From NCBI RefSeq assembly GCF_900111095.1, contig NZ_FOGB01000001.1, forward strand, positions 124,001 through 188,000: DNA of 64,000 nt. The letters run 5' to 3'. Of the stretch, positions 50,821 to 58,789 are shown piece after piece. Origin of the DNA: Amphritea atlantica (GTDB lineage: Bacteria; Pseudomonadota; Gammaproteobacteria; Pseudomonadales; Balneatricaceae). Positions within the stretch are counted from its first letter, which is position 1. The number at the start of each line of letters is the position of its first letter. The position numbers were made by a program, and so were the translations under genes. A model generated the notes under the pieces. That model had not been told where the DNA came from and searched no databases. It worked only from the letters and a program-made list of their open reading frames with translations.

Positions 50821-52551
50821 ATGATCAGATGGCTAAGTGCAGCAATTGATGGCCAGGACCGGGGCCGGTTAGAAGAGGCGTTCCGCTGGCTTTACACTTT
50901 TGTCCGGCCGCAATCGAGGGCTATCATCGGTCTGATGCTGTTGTCTGCGTTTGCCTCCGCCCTGGTGTTGTTGCAACCCTGGCTGACCAAGCTGCTGATC
51001 GACGAAGGTTTGCTGGCAAAAGATTACGGCATGCTGGTGACGATGGCCGTTGGCATGATTTTCGTCGGCATTATCAGTACCACGCTGTCGGGTATCAACC
51101 GTTATCTGCATACCCGGCTATCGGGCAAAATTCTCTTCTCCCTGCGCGAACATCTTTATGAACATCTGCAAACCCTGTCGCCGCAGTTCTTTGGCGGCCG
51201 CCGCATCGGCGATATTCTCTCCCGTCTGGACGGTGATGTATCACAGATTCAGCGTTTTGCAGTCGATAGTATGTTCTCCGCCCTGAGCAGTGTGCTGGGA
51301 CTGGTGGGGGCGCTGGTGTTGCTGGTGACCCTGTCGTGGAAACTGTCGCTGTTGGTGCTGGTGCTGATTCCGCTGGAGGTACTCTGGTTACGCTGGATGC
51401 GCCGTAAAGTCGAACGTCAGGCGCGTATCATTCGTGAACGCTCAGCCGATCTTAGCTCATTTCTGGTGGAAACCCTGCCGGCGATGAAGTTTATTCAGGC
51501 GGTCTCCCAGGAAAAACGGGAATCACGCAAACTCCATAGCCTCAGCGACAATTATCTGACCGACCTGCTAAAGCTGCAGGTGACCGAATTCTTTACCCAG
51601 GCGATTCCTGGCACACTGACCTCACTGACCCGCGCCACGGCGTTTCTGATCGGCGGTTACTGGGTGATCGAAGGGCAGTGGCAGTTGGGTTCATTGATCG
51701 CATTTTCCACCTATTTAGGTATGGCTACCGGCCCGGTACAGAGCCTGTTAGGCTTGTATGTGGCGATCCAACGGATGTCGGTAAGCCTCGACCGGGTGAT
51801 GGATCTGCGCCGGGCAGAACCGGATATCACCACTCCGGAACAACCCGCTTCACTGGCGGATGATATGCGCGGTGAGATCAGTTTTGACCGGGTCAGTTTT
51901 AGTTATGAGGGTCGAAATGAGCCGATTCTGAGTCATGCGAATACCGTGTTTCCGGCGGGTGCCAGTATCGCCCTGACCGGGCCATCCGGGGTGGGTAAAT
52001 CCACCGTGATCGATCTGCTGATGCGTTATTACGACCCAGAGCAGGGGCGCATTCTCATCGATGGCGTGAATCTGAAACAACTGCCGCCGATGGCGCTGCG
52101 TAAACGGGTGGCGCTGGTCAGTCAGGATATCACCCTGTTCCGCGGTACCCTGATGGAAAATATCCGTTATGCCGCACCTGAAGCCCGCGATGCTGATGTT
52201 ATCGCTGCCTGTGAACAGTCACAACTGACGGAGCTGATCGGCTCTCTGCCGCTGGGGCTGGAAACGCCACTGGGTGAGCGGGGCAGTCAGCTCTCCGGTG
52301 GTCAGAAACAGCGGGTAGCGATCGCCCGGGCGATTCTGCAACAACCGGCCATCCTGATACTGGATGAAGCGACCTCGGCGGTGGATGAAGCCACCGAAAC
52401 CGAAGTGATCGCCAATGTTAACCGTATCTTTGCCGGTAAAACCCGCATTCTGATCAGTCACAGGGCTTCAACATTAAGCGGTGTTGATGTGCGAATTGAG
52501 TTAAACCGTGGCCAGTTAGTGGCTGAAAAAAGGCTGCCGGAGGTGAGCTGA
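50821..52551 (+). CDS. qhpF: ABC transporter for QHNDH gamma subunit export
   Basis: A 576-residue half-transporter: six membrane segments (about 35-320), then an ATPase with Walker A GPSGVGKST (387-395), signature LSGGQ and Walker B ILILDEAT. QhpF in Paracoccus is required for export of the cross-linked gamma subunit to the periplasm. ATG 50821 gives a normal start; the frame extends 10 codons into the terminator T-tract, which is not coding. Overlap with the next gene is nearly nil (1-base gap), so translation is coupled. Only one copy is present for two QHNDH sets. Confidence 0.88.
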   Translation: MIRWLSAAIDGQDRGRLEEAFRWLYTFVRPQSRAIIGLMLLSAFASALVLLQPWLTKLLIDEGLLAKDYGMLVTMAVGMIFVGIISTTLSGINRYLHTRLSGKILFSLREHLYEHLQTLSPQFFGGRRIGDILSRLDGDVSQIQRFAVDSMFSALSSVLGLVGALVLLVTLSWKLSLLVLVLIPLEVLWLRWMRRKVERQARIIRERSADLSSFLVETLPAMKFIQAVSQEKRESRKLHSLSDNYLTDLLKLQVTEFFTQAIPGTLTSLTRATAFLIGGYWVIEGQWQLGSLIAFSTYLGMATGPVQSLLGLYVAIQRMSVSLDRVMDLRRAEPDITTPEQPASLADDMRGEISFDRVSFSYEGRNEPILSHANTVFPAGASIALTGPSGVGKSTVIDLLMRYYDPEQGRILIDGVNLKQLPPMALRKRVALVSQDITLFRGTLMENIRYAAPEARDADVIAACEQSQLTELIGSLPLGLETPLGERGSQLSGGQKQRVAIARAILQQPAILILDEATSAVDEATETEVIANVNRIFAGKTRILISHRASTLSGVDVRIELNRGQLVAEKRLPEVS

Positions 52552-52552
52552 G

Positions 52553-53284
52553 ATGATGCGCAAGGAGTCTGATAAAGTGCTGATCGGTCTGGTCGACAGC
52601 GGTTTTGGTTTTGCCGGATCACCGCCAACCGGGACTGATCGGGTGGTTGTTTCTCAGGCATTCCGGTTCGATGAGGGTATCGTTTTAACACCGGTCATTG
52701 ATGATCAGTTGGGGCACGGCTCAGCGCTATTAGAGGTGATTGCTGAGCAGGCACCCGATGCTGAGTTTGCTATTGCGCAGATATTCACCGAGCGATTAGC
52801 GACAACTCCGGCTCAGGTTGCCGCGGCGATCGACTGGCTGGTAGAACAGCAGGTGGATCTGATCAACCTCAGTCTGGGGCTGCGCAATGATCGCGAGATT
52901 TTACGCACTGCCTGCGAGCGGGCACTGGCTGCCGGGGTGATTATCTGTGCCTCCTCACCGGCTAAAGGCGATCCGGTCTATCCCTCGGCTTATCCCGGTG
53001 TGCTGCGTATGACCGGCGATGCCCGTTGTGAAAATCCGCAGCAGCTTTCCTGTCTGAAAACCCAGTACGCGGATTTTGGTGGCTATGTTACAGCCCGCAA
53101 CGGCGTGATCGGGGCCAGTGCGGGATGTGCTCAGTTAACCGGCCATATCGGCCGCTATCTGAGCCAGGGTGGTGCTGCCGATCTGGCCTCAGTGGATCGC
53201 TGGCTGGAGAGTCAGGCGGACTATTTTGGTGTTGAAGTCCGTTTCCCTCAGGCGGTTAAGTCTGACAGTCGAGGTGAGGCCTGA
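52553..53284 (+). CDS. qhpE: Subtilisin-like protease for QHNDH gamma leader removal
   Basis: A 243-residue cytoplasmic serine protease of the subtilase fold with the triad Asp15 (LVDSGFG), His55 (LGHGS) and Ser189 (GASAGCA). QhpE is the dedicated protease that cuts the 28-residue leader from cross-linked QhpC. The protein is small for a subtilase and lacks a signal peptide or propeptide, as expected. Start ATG 52553 follows GGAGGTGA. The stop overlaps the qhpG start by one base (TGATG). Confidence 0.9.
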   Translation: MMRKESDKVLIGLVDSGFGFAGSPPTGTDRVVVSQAFRFDEGIVLTPVIDDQLGHGSALLEVIAEQAPDAEFAIAQIFTERLATTPAQVAAAIDWLVEQQVDLINLSLGLRNDREILRTACERALAAGVIICASSPAKGDPVYPSAYPGVLRMTGDARCENPQQLSCLKTQYADFGGYVTARNGVIGASAGCAQLTGHIGRYLSQGGAADLASVDRWLESQADYFGVEVRFPQAVKSDSRGEA

Positions 53285-54672
53285 TGAGTATGGTTCAACA
53301 AAAATCGTTATCCCATATTATTGTGCTGGGGGGCGGACCTGCCGGAGGAGCCACCGCTCTGGGCCTGAGAAAACTGGGCTATGATGTCACCGTGATCGCC
53401 GAGCCAAGACCCTTTAAAGCGGTCGAAGGGATCTCCGAGCGGGTGTTGGAAGGGCTGCGCAATGCGGGGTTTAAGCAAGCCCTGGTGAACCTGCCGCCAC
53501 CCTCACCACGCCTTGCCAGCTGGAACGGCGCAACCAACAGCGCCAATACCGAGATGCTGATCAACCGTAGTGAACTGGACCGGGGAATCGGCAGGGATCT
53601 CGAGGCGGCCGGGGTGAAGCTGATACCGGGGCGGGTTGGCAAAGTCAGTGAGACCGATGCCGGTTTTTCCGTTGCCCTGAAAGACTCAGAGACTGCTCTA
53701 CTAAAGAAAGCTCCGCTAAAGGACGCTGCTCCGCTAAAGGCTGACTTTCTGGTGGAGGCCCGTGGTCGCAGTGCGCCTGCAGCGGGACTGGCGCGGTTGC
53801 GGGGCAGTGAAACCGTGTCCCTGTTGCAATACTGGCAGGGTGAACCCTGTCAGCCGCAGTCCGCTGCTGAAAGTTTTCAGGATGGCTGGGCCTGGATGGC
53901 CGCCTGGTCCGATGGTACCCGCTATCTGCAACTGACCTTTGATGTCGCCAGCGCCGATCTGCCGGACAAAGCCCAGCTGATCGATCACTGTAACGCTATC
54001 CTGCGCACTCTGCCCAGCGCTCAACCCTTTATTGCCAACGCTAAGCCAACCGGGGTTATCCACGCCCGCACCAGCACACCGATACTCTGCCGTGAGGCCG
54101 TCGGCGACAACTGGATCAGGGTTGGCGATGCCGCGATGGCGGTTGATCCTCTCTCAGGTAATGGAATTTTTCAGGCACTCTCCAGCGCATTGCAGGCTCC
54201 CGCGGTAATTAATACCCTGCTGCAACAACCTCAGAACCGATCCCTGGCGAAACAGTTTTATCAGCAGCGGGTTGATCATCTGTTCCACCGTTTTGCCCGC
54301 ATAGGTCGGGACTTTTACGCCTCAGAAGAGCGCTGGTGGGATAACCCGTTCTGGGCCACTCGCCGCAACTGGCCGGATAGCAAACCCCTGCACCAGGAAA
54401 CGGATCCTGACTCACTCCGGGTAGTCAGTATGCCGGTGGTCAGCAATGGACTGATTGAGGAACATGAGGTGGTGACCACCAATGACCAGCCGCTGGGGAT
54501 ATGGCACCTTAATGGTATACCGATGGCGCCGGTAGTACGGGCACTGCAGAGCAGAGAGCAGGGGACCAGTCCGCATTCCTGTCTTGAAACAGTATTGGGG
54601 ATGAGTCCCGACATCGCCGCTGGGCTGACCCGTTGGTTGTATCAGAACCGCTGGTTGAAGGTGGAACGCTGA
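53284..54672 (+). CDS. qhpG: FAD-dependent monooxygenase for CTQ formation
   Basis: A 462-residue flavoprotein with GGGPAGG (16-22) in the N-terminal Rossmann fold and GDAAMAVDPLSGNGI for FAD binding, like tryptophan halogenases/hydroxylases. QhpG hydroxylates the tryptophan in QhpC that becomes part of the quinone. It ends the first QHNDH locus; no AraC-type qhpR regulator is nearby. Followed by about 240 bases without a clear terminator before the accessory patch. Confidence 0.9.
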   Translation: MSMVQQKSLSHIIVLGGGPAGGATALGLRKLGYDVTVIAEPRPFKAVEGISERVLEGLRNAGFKQALVNLPPPSPRLASWNGATNSANTEMLINRSELDRGIGRDLEAAGVKLIPGRVGKVSETDAGFSVALKDSETALLKKAPLKDAAPLKADFLVEARGRSAPAAGLARLRGSETVSLLQYWQGEPCQPQSAAESFQDGWAWMAAWSDGTRYLQLTFDVASADLPDKAQLIDHCNAILRTLPSAQPFIANAKPTGVIHARTSTPILCREAVGDNWIRVGDAAMAVDPLSGNGIFQALSSALQAPAVINTLLQQPQNRSLAKQFYQQRVDHLFHRFARIGRDFYASEERWWDNPFWATRRNWPDSKPLHQETDPDSLRVVSMPVVSNGLIEEHEVVTTNDQPLGIWHLNGIPMAPVVRALQSREQGTSPHSCLETVLGMSPDIAAGLTRWLYQNRWLKVER

Positions 54673-54916
54673 TAGAAAAGCCGACTATAAATATTTTTTA
54701 TTGTTTTACCTGAAATAGATACACGTAATTAACCGATACTTATCAACGAGCTTCTTTAGGTTAGCTGGTTTTATGACCTTTATTTAGGTTTATTTGATTT
54801 ACTAAGCGGTTCATTTGAACCTATAATTGGTTCGATATGGTGTGATTACAAGCAATTTAACAGACGCTTTACTCATACACCTGGGTTTAAATAGGTGGTG
54901 CAGGCAGGAAAATACA

Positions 54917-55267
54917 ATGCTGGAAGGTGTACTAGGCAACATCAACAAAGAACGGGTTCTGGTATATTTGATAGCACGGGGTGACGGCTATCCCCGTGAG
55001 ATAGCCGCATTTTTTAATGCCCCGCTTACACCTATTCAGAAACAGGCTGAGAATCTGGAATCCGCTGGGGTTCTGTATAGCCGGTTTGTCGGCAGATCCC
55101 GTGTATATGCACTGAATCCACGTTGTGTATATATCAACGAGCTTACAGCACTGATAAACCGGATACTGGAGTTCTATCCAGAAGATATTTACGATGCGTT
55201 GATGAATAATCGTCGTCGCCCCCGCAAACCAGAGAAACCCCTGAAATTGACCCGTGCCAATGGCTGA
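54917..55267 (+). CDS. Winged-helix protein, likely antitoxin of an AbiE-like pair
   Basis: A 116-residue DNA-binding protein with an ArsR/MarR-like winged helix (KERVLVYLIARGDGYPREIAAFFNAPLTPIQKQAENLESAGVLYSRFVGRSRVYALN) and a basic C-terminal tail. It is cotranscribed and overlaps the nucleotidyltransferase gene by 8 bases. Pairs of a winged-helix protein with an AbiEii-type nucleotidyltransferase form type IV toxin-antitoxins and phage defences; this one would be the antitoxin/repressor. Start chosen at ATG 54917 after AGGAAA; 30 upstream codons are open but have no ribosome-binding site. Confidence 0.72.
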   Translation: MLEGVLGNINKERVLVYLIARGDGYPREIAAFFNAPLTPIQKQAENLESAGVLYSRFVGRSRVYALNPRCVYINELTALINRILEFYPEDIYDALMNNRRRPRKPEKPLKLTRANG

Positions 55268-55811
55268 TCAGTCTGTGATTCATAAAGCGATCACTGCCCG
55301 GGACCTGGCCGGGTTGATAGCTTCTCACCTGGCGGCAAAGGGGATCGAGGTCACTCTGGTAGGTGGAACTTGTGTGTCAATCTACTCAGATAACTTCTAT
55401 CAATCGGACGACCTTGATTTTGTTGACCGCTCATATACGCCAGGCAAAAAGCTTAAGGATGCGATGTCTGAAATCGGCTTCACACCGGTTGGGCGTTATT
55501 TCGAACATCCGGATTCGCCATTTGTCGTTGAGTTTCCTTCCGGACCGCTCTCAGTGGGTGATGACCCTGTTCGAAACTGGTCTACTTTGAGTACACCGTT
55601 AGGAACCTTTACACTGATTACCCCGGAAGATTGCATAAAAGACCGCCTTGCAGCTTATTTTCACTGGAATGATCGACAGGCTCTCGAACAGGCCGTCTGG
55701 GTTGCCCATGATCAGGTTGGGGAGTATCGCCCTGATGAGATTGAAAAGTGGGCTGAGCGGGAAGGAGAAGTTGATAAATTTAAAGAGTTTATTGCGCGTC
55801 TGAAGCGTTAA
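55260..55811 (+). CDS. Nucleotidyltransferase-fold protein, likely toxin partner (AbiEii/DUF6036-like)
   Basis: A 183-residue protein with the minimal nucleotidyltransferase motif: LVGGTCVSIYS, then SDDLDFV (paired Asp for metal binding) and a C-terminal helical part with PEDCIKDRLAAYFHW. Related AbiEii/MenT enzymes disable translation by modifying tRNA; the activity here is not known. ATG 55260 overlaps the upstream gene; GTG 55254 is also possible. The pairing with a winged-helix partner supports a toxin-antitoxin or phage-defence reading. Confidence 0.75.
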   Translation: MADQSVIHKAITARDLAGLIASHLAAKGIEVTLVGGTCVSIYSDNFYQSDDLDFVDRSYTPGKKLKDAMSEIGFTPVGRYFEHPDSPFVVEFPSGPLSVGDDPVRNWSTLSTPLGTFTLITPEDCIKDRLAAYFHWNDRQALEQAVWVAHDQVGEYRPDEIEKWAEREGEVDKFKEFIARLKR

Positions 55812-55832
55812 TAGTTCGGTCCTCTTTTTGCT

Positions 55833-56309
55833 CTATGTTTGCTGCGCCATCTCTTCGCGCAGTTTATCGCGAATCTCCATCAGCATTTTGCCAAAGGCGT
55901 TGTTGCCGCGCATATCGCGGCCACTGCCCCAGAAGTAGTCGTACTGGGTGACATCGGCAATTTCGATCTCACCGGTATCCAGTAGCATTTGTGCAATTTC
56001 CGGATAAGTGCGGCATTTGATATAGGTACCGCGGGTCATGACGGTCACTTTAACTCTGTCCCAGTCATTGCGTTTTTCGTGCTTTTTGCTTTTGCCCAGT
56101 TTGGTCGCATCGGCTGGATGGAGGGCCTGGCGGATCTGCTCAGCATATAGCGTATCGTCAAACTTCATCGCCTGATAATAGTGTTCGACTGAGGGCCACT
56201 CATAACCATCCAGTTCGAAGGCGTGTTTAGAGTATGAGGCCAGCGGGTTAGTGGGATCAATCCGGGTCAGCGTTAGTAGTTTCTTCGCACTCTTGGGGCT
56301 AAAAAACAT
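55833..56309 (-). CDS. NADAR family protein (YbiA-like)
   Basis: A 158-residue NADAR domain protein: WPSVEHYYQAMKF near the start and YFWGSGRDMRGNNAFGKMLMEIRDKL at the end are hallmark motifs. YbiA hydrolyses N-glycosidic bonds in riboflavin intermediates; other NADAR proteins remove ADP-ribose from guanine and can sit in defence islands. Convergent with the nucleotidyltransferase gene (21-base gap). The ATG at 56309 is the natural start. Function here is unresolved. Confidence 0.87.
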   Translation of the reverse strand: MFFSPKSAKKLLTLTRIDPTNPLASYSKHAFELDGYEWPSVEHYYQAMKFDDTLYAEQIRQALHPADATKLGKSKKHEKRNDWDRVKVTVMTRGTYIKCRTYPEIAQMLLDTGEIEIADVTQYDYFWGSGRDMRGNNAFGKMLMEIRDKLREEMAQQT

Positions 56310-56747
56310 CTTTGTTTCTCCACGTAATCGAGAGGCCGATAAAATACAGAGGCCAGGGTTGATGATCCCGGCTATCCGATTATCTGCTTATGAATGATAT
56401 CTCGGCTAACAAATTGGAATCAGGTAATTCAACTCAAGGGTGGCTGTATGAATTTTCATTCATTATAAACCTTAATCAGAAGGGGCGGCATAATGGATAG
56501 CCAAACTCTGTTTCCAAAGATTAATAGTGAATACTGATACATGACAAGCGCTTACTAAAAGCGATACTTTGTTAAAAAAGTCGGTGTCCCTTTCTCTTAG
56601 CGTATTTGGGGTAGGGGAGTAGGAGCTGCTTCCAGCAGCGAATCAGAGAGGAGGCCTGTGGGCTCAGGAGGACGGCGATTGGTGGTAAATAGTTTCCTGT
56701 ATCAGCCAGTAATTATCGAGACTGGGTGTCGTTTGGCAGAGAAAGTT
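56310..56747. other. Intergenic region, no gene seen
   Basis: About 440 bases between the NADAR gene and the feaB terminator. The only structure noted is a small hairpin, GCTGCT/AGCAGC at 56635-56649. The part next to 56309 should hold the NADAR promoter on the minus strand. No credible open frame. Confidence 0.4.
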
Positions 56748-56776
56748 AAAAGAGCCGCAGACTCTGCAGCTCTTTT
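56748..56776 (-). terminator. Bidirectional-looking terminator of feaB
   Basis: AAAAGAGC and GCTCTTTT arms with an inner CAG/CTG pair and a 3-base loop. On the minus strand it ends in TTTT after the feaB stop at 56797. Confidence 0.8.
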
Positions 56777-56796
56777 CGGGTGAACCTTTATCTGAT

Positions 56797-58296
56797 TCAG
56801 ATACTCATTAGCACCGACTTAACCTCGGTGTAGTGTTCAATGACATCGCTGCCCATCTCCCGGCCCAGGCCGGATTGTTTAAAGCCTCCGAACGGCAGGG
56901 CAGGGTCGAGGGCGGTATGGCAGTTGACCCAGACGGAACCGGACTTGATGCGCGGAATCATGCGGTGTACCTGTGACAGGTTGTTTGACCAGATGCTGGC
57001 GCCGAGGCCGTACTGGCTGTCGTTGGCGATACGCACCGCTTCTTCAATATCATCAAACGGCATCGCTACCAGTACCGGCCCGAAGATCTCCTCCTGCACC
57101 ACGCTGGCGTTCTGATCTACATCCACCATCACCGTGGGTTTAACAAAGAAGCCCGGGCCGGGTACTGCAATACCTCCGGTGGTAACAGTGGCTCCGCCGT
57201 TACGTCCCTGTTCGATGTAGTTGCACACGCGGTTTTGCTGTTTGGCTGAGATCAGTGGCCCCATCTGAGCATTGGGATCGAGACCATGGCCCAGGGTCAT
57301 TCCTTCAGCAATAGCGGAGATATCGGCGACCACATTATCGAAATGCTTTTTATGCACATAAAGGCGTGAACCGGCGCAACATACCTGGCCCTGATTGAAG
57401 AAGATCGCGTTGGCGGCACCAGCTGCGGCGGTCTGCAGATCGGCATCTTCCAACACGATAGTGGGGGACTTACCACCCAACTCGAGGGTGACCCGGGTCA
57501 TACTGTCCATCGCGGCCTTGCCGATCAGTTTGCCCACCTCAGTGGAGCCGGTAAAGGTGAGTTTATCCACATCCGGATGATGGGAGAGGGCGGCACCCGC
57601 TTCGATACCGGTGCCGGTGACCACATTCAGGACACCCGGTGGATAACCCGCTTCCAGTGCCAGCTGGCCCAGCATCAGTGCGGTCATCGGGGTTTCATCG
57701 GCAGGTTTAAGAACAACTGTGCAACCGGTTGCCAGTGCCGGGCCCAGTTTCCAACAGGCCAATAGCAGGGGGAAGTTCCAGGCGACGATGGCGCCGACGA
57801 CGCCCACCGCTTCCCGGCGGGTATAACCATGAAACTGGGCGTCCGGCATAAACGGTACAGATACATCGACACTGCGTCCCTCGATCTTTGTCGCGAAGCC
57901 GGCCATATAGCGCAGGAAATCGATCGCCAGGCGGATATCCACATGCTCTGCGATCACTACACTCTTACCATTATCCAGCGATTCAATCTCTGCCAGCAGT
58001 CGGGCATGCTTCTCTATCAGGTCGGCGAAGTTCCACAGTAGTTTTTGTCGATCAACTGGCTTGATTCGGCTCCAGTCTGAATCTTCGAAGGTTTTGCGGG
58101 CCATAGCGACCGCTTTATCAATCTCTGCTTTATTGCCGCTTGGGACCGCAGCGATCTGTTCGCCGTTTGCGGGATTGATGACAGGCAGTGTCCGTCCATC
58201 TTCAGCGTCCAGCCACTGATCACCAATCAGGAGTTTATGTTGCCGCTGAATAAAGTCCATCGCTTGTGCCGATGGTGAAAATTGTGATTCGCTCAT
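56797..58296 (-). CDS. feaB: Phenylacetaldehyde dehydrogenase
   Basis: A 499-residue NAD-dependent aldehyde dehydrogenase of the FeaB/PeaE type, oxidising phenylacetaldehyde to phenylacetate. Catalytic Cys in NQGQVCCAGSRLYV, general base Glu in LELGGKSP, Rossmann motif FTGSTEVGKLI and NCHTALDPALPFGGFKQSG at the C-terminus. It is divergent from the second QHNDH operon across 490 bases with sigma-54 type elements for both, which ties it to the aldehyde that enzyme makes. The product feeds paaK. Closely related broad ALDHs exist, so substrate is inferred from context. Confidence 0.88.
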   Translation of the reverse strand: MSESQFSPSAQAMDFIQRQHKLLIGDQWLDAEDGRTLPVINPANGEQIAAVPSGNKAEIDKAVAMARKTFEDSDWSRIKPVDRQKLLWNFADLIEKHARLLAEIESLDNGKSVVIAEHVDIRLAIDFLRYMAGFATKIEGRSVDVSVPFMPDAQFHGYTRREAVGVVGAIVAWNFPLLLACWKLGPALATGCTVVLKPADETPMTALMLGQLALEAGYPPGVLNVVTGTGIEAGAALSHHPDVDKLTFTGSTEVGKLIGKAAMDSMTRVTLELGGKSPTIVLEDADLQTAAAGAANAIFFNQGQVCCAGSRLYVHKKHFDNVVADISAIAEGMTLGHGLDPNAQMGPLISAKQQNRVCNYIEQGRNGGATVTTGGIAVPGPGFFVKPTVMVDVDQNASVVQEEIFGPVLVAMPFDDIEEAVRIANDSQYGLGASIWSNNLSQVHRMIPRIKSGSVWVNCHTALDPALPFGGFKQSGLGREMGSDVIEHYTEVKSVLMSI

Positions 58297-58385
58297 ATTT
58301 TATAGACCTGTTTATAGTTGTATGCAGATATTAAGAGAGGCCTGAATACTGCTCAGGCAACCCGACACTTAGTGATACGGTTATC

Positions 58386-58401
58386 GCAAGGGCTGTGCCA
58401 G
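58386..58401 (-). promoter_or_regulatory. Sigma-54 type promoter of feaB
   Basis: Read on the minus strand: CTGGCACAGCCCTTGC, that is TGGCAC-N5-TTGC with GG and GC exactly 10 bases apart. It lies 90 bases before the feaB ATG. This is a near-perfect -24/-12 element. Confidence 0.75.
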
Positions 58402-58431
58402 AGTGCTTGAATAGTCTTAATTGATTGTTTT

Positions 58432-58457
58432 ATATGAATAAATATGAGAATTCATAT
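58432..58457. promoter_or_regulatory. Inverted repeat, possible activator site
   Basis: ATATGAAT (58432-58439) and ATTCATAT (58450-58457) are perfect 8-base arms around 10 bases. It sits between the two sigma-54 type elements, where an enhancer-binding protein would bind. The region also has GTTACATT at 58585 as a single copy only, without the 10-base partner or TTTACACC box. Confidence 0.4.
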
Positions 58458-58696
58458 GGGGAATATGCGCTGCCTGATTGTTTTACTCTGAGACAGGGTG
58501 TTAAAAAATAAGTCAGTTGGCCGCTCTGTCTGTGTGCCATCAGATGGATGTTGCACCCGGTTACCGTTCTGGCTTTGCCTGACTGTTACATTTTTGAACA
58601 ACGGTGTTGCGTTATTGAACAGTGGCCGTCTTGATTTTTTCTACAGGATTACCCTGATTTTTCATAATTCATTGAAAAATATACAGATATCTCTAT

Positions 58697-58713
58697 TGGC
58701 ACAGGCCGTGCTT
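58697..58713 (+). promoter_or_regulatory. Sigma-54 type promoter of the second QHNDH operon
   Basis: TGGCACAGGCCGTGCTT: GG and GC are exactly 10 bases apart (58698-58699 and 58710-58711). The -24 TGGCAC is perfect; the -12 is GTGC in place of TTGC. It lies about 80 bases before the qhpA2 start. Confidence 0.65.
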
Positions 58714-58789
58714 TATATCCCTTCAGGTTAGAACTTTGGGTTGCGTTCAGCAGCTCAACTAAATAAACAACAAAAGGAGTCTGGCCTTG

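Noticed and set aside
54673-54916. Possible terminator or attachment site after qhpG
   Set aside because: No stable hairpin with T-run, no tRNA end and no repeated ends were found around the accessory patch.
58498-58731. 77-codon frame between feaB and the second QHNDH operon
   Set aside because: It overlaps the sigma-54 type promoter, lacks a ribosome-binding site and looks like non-coding sequence.
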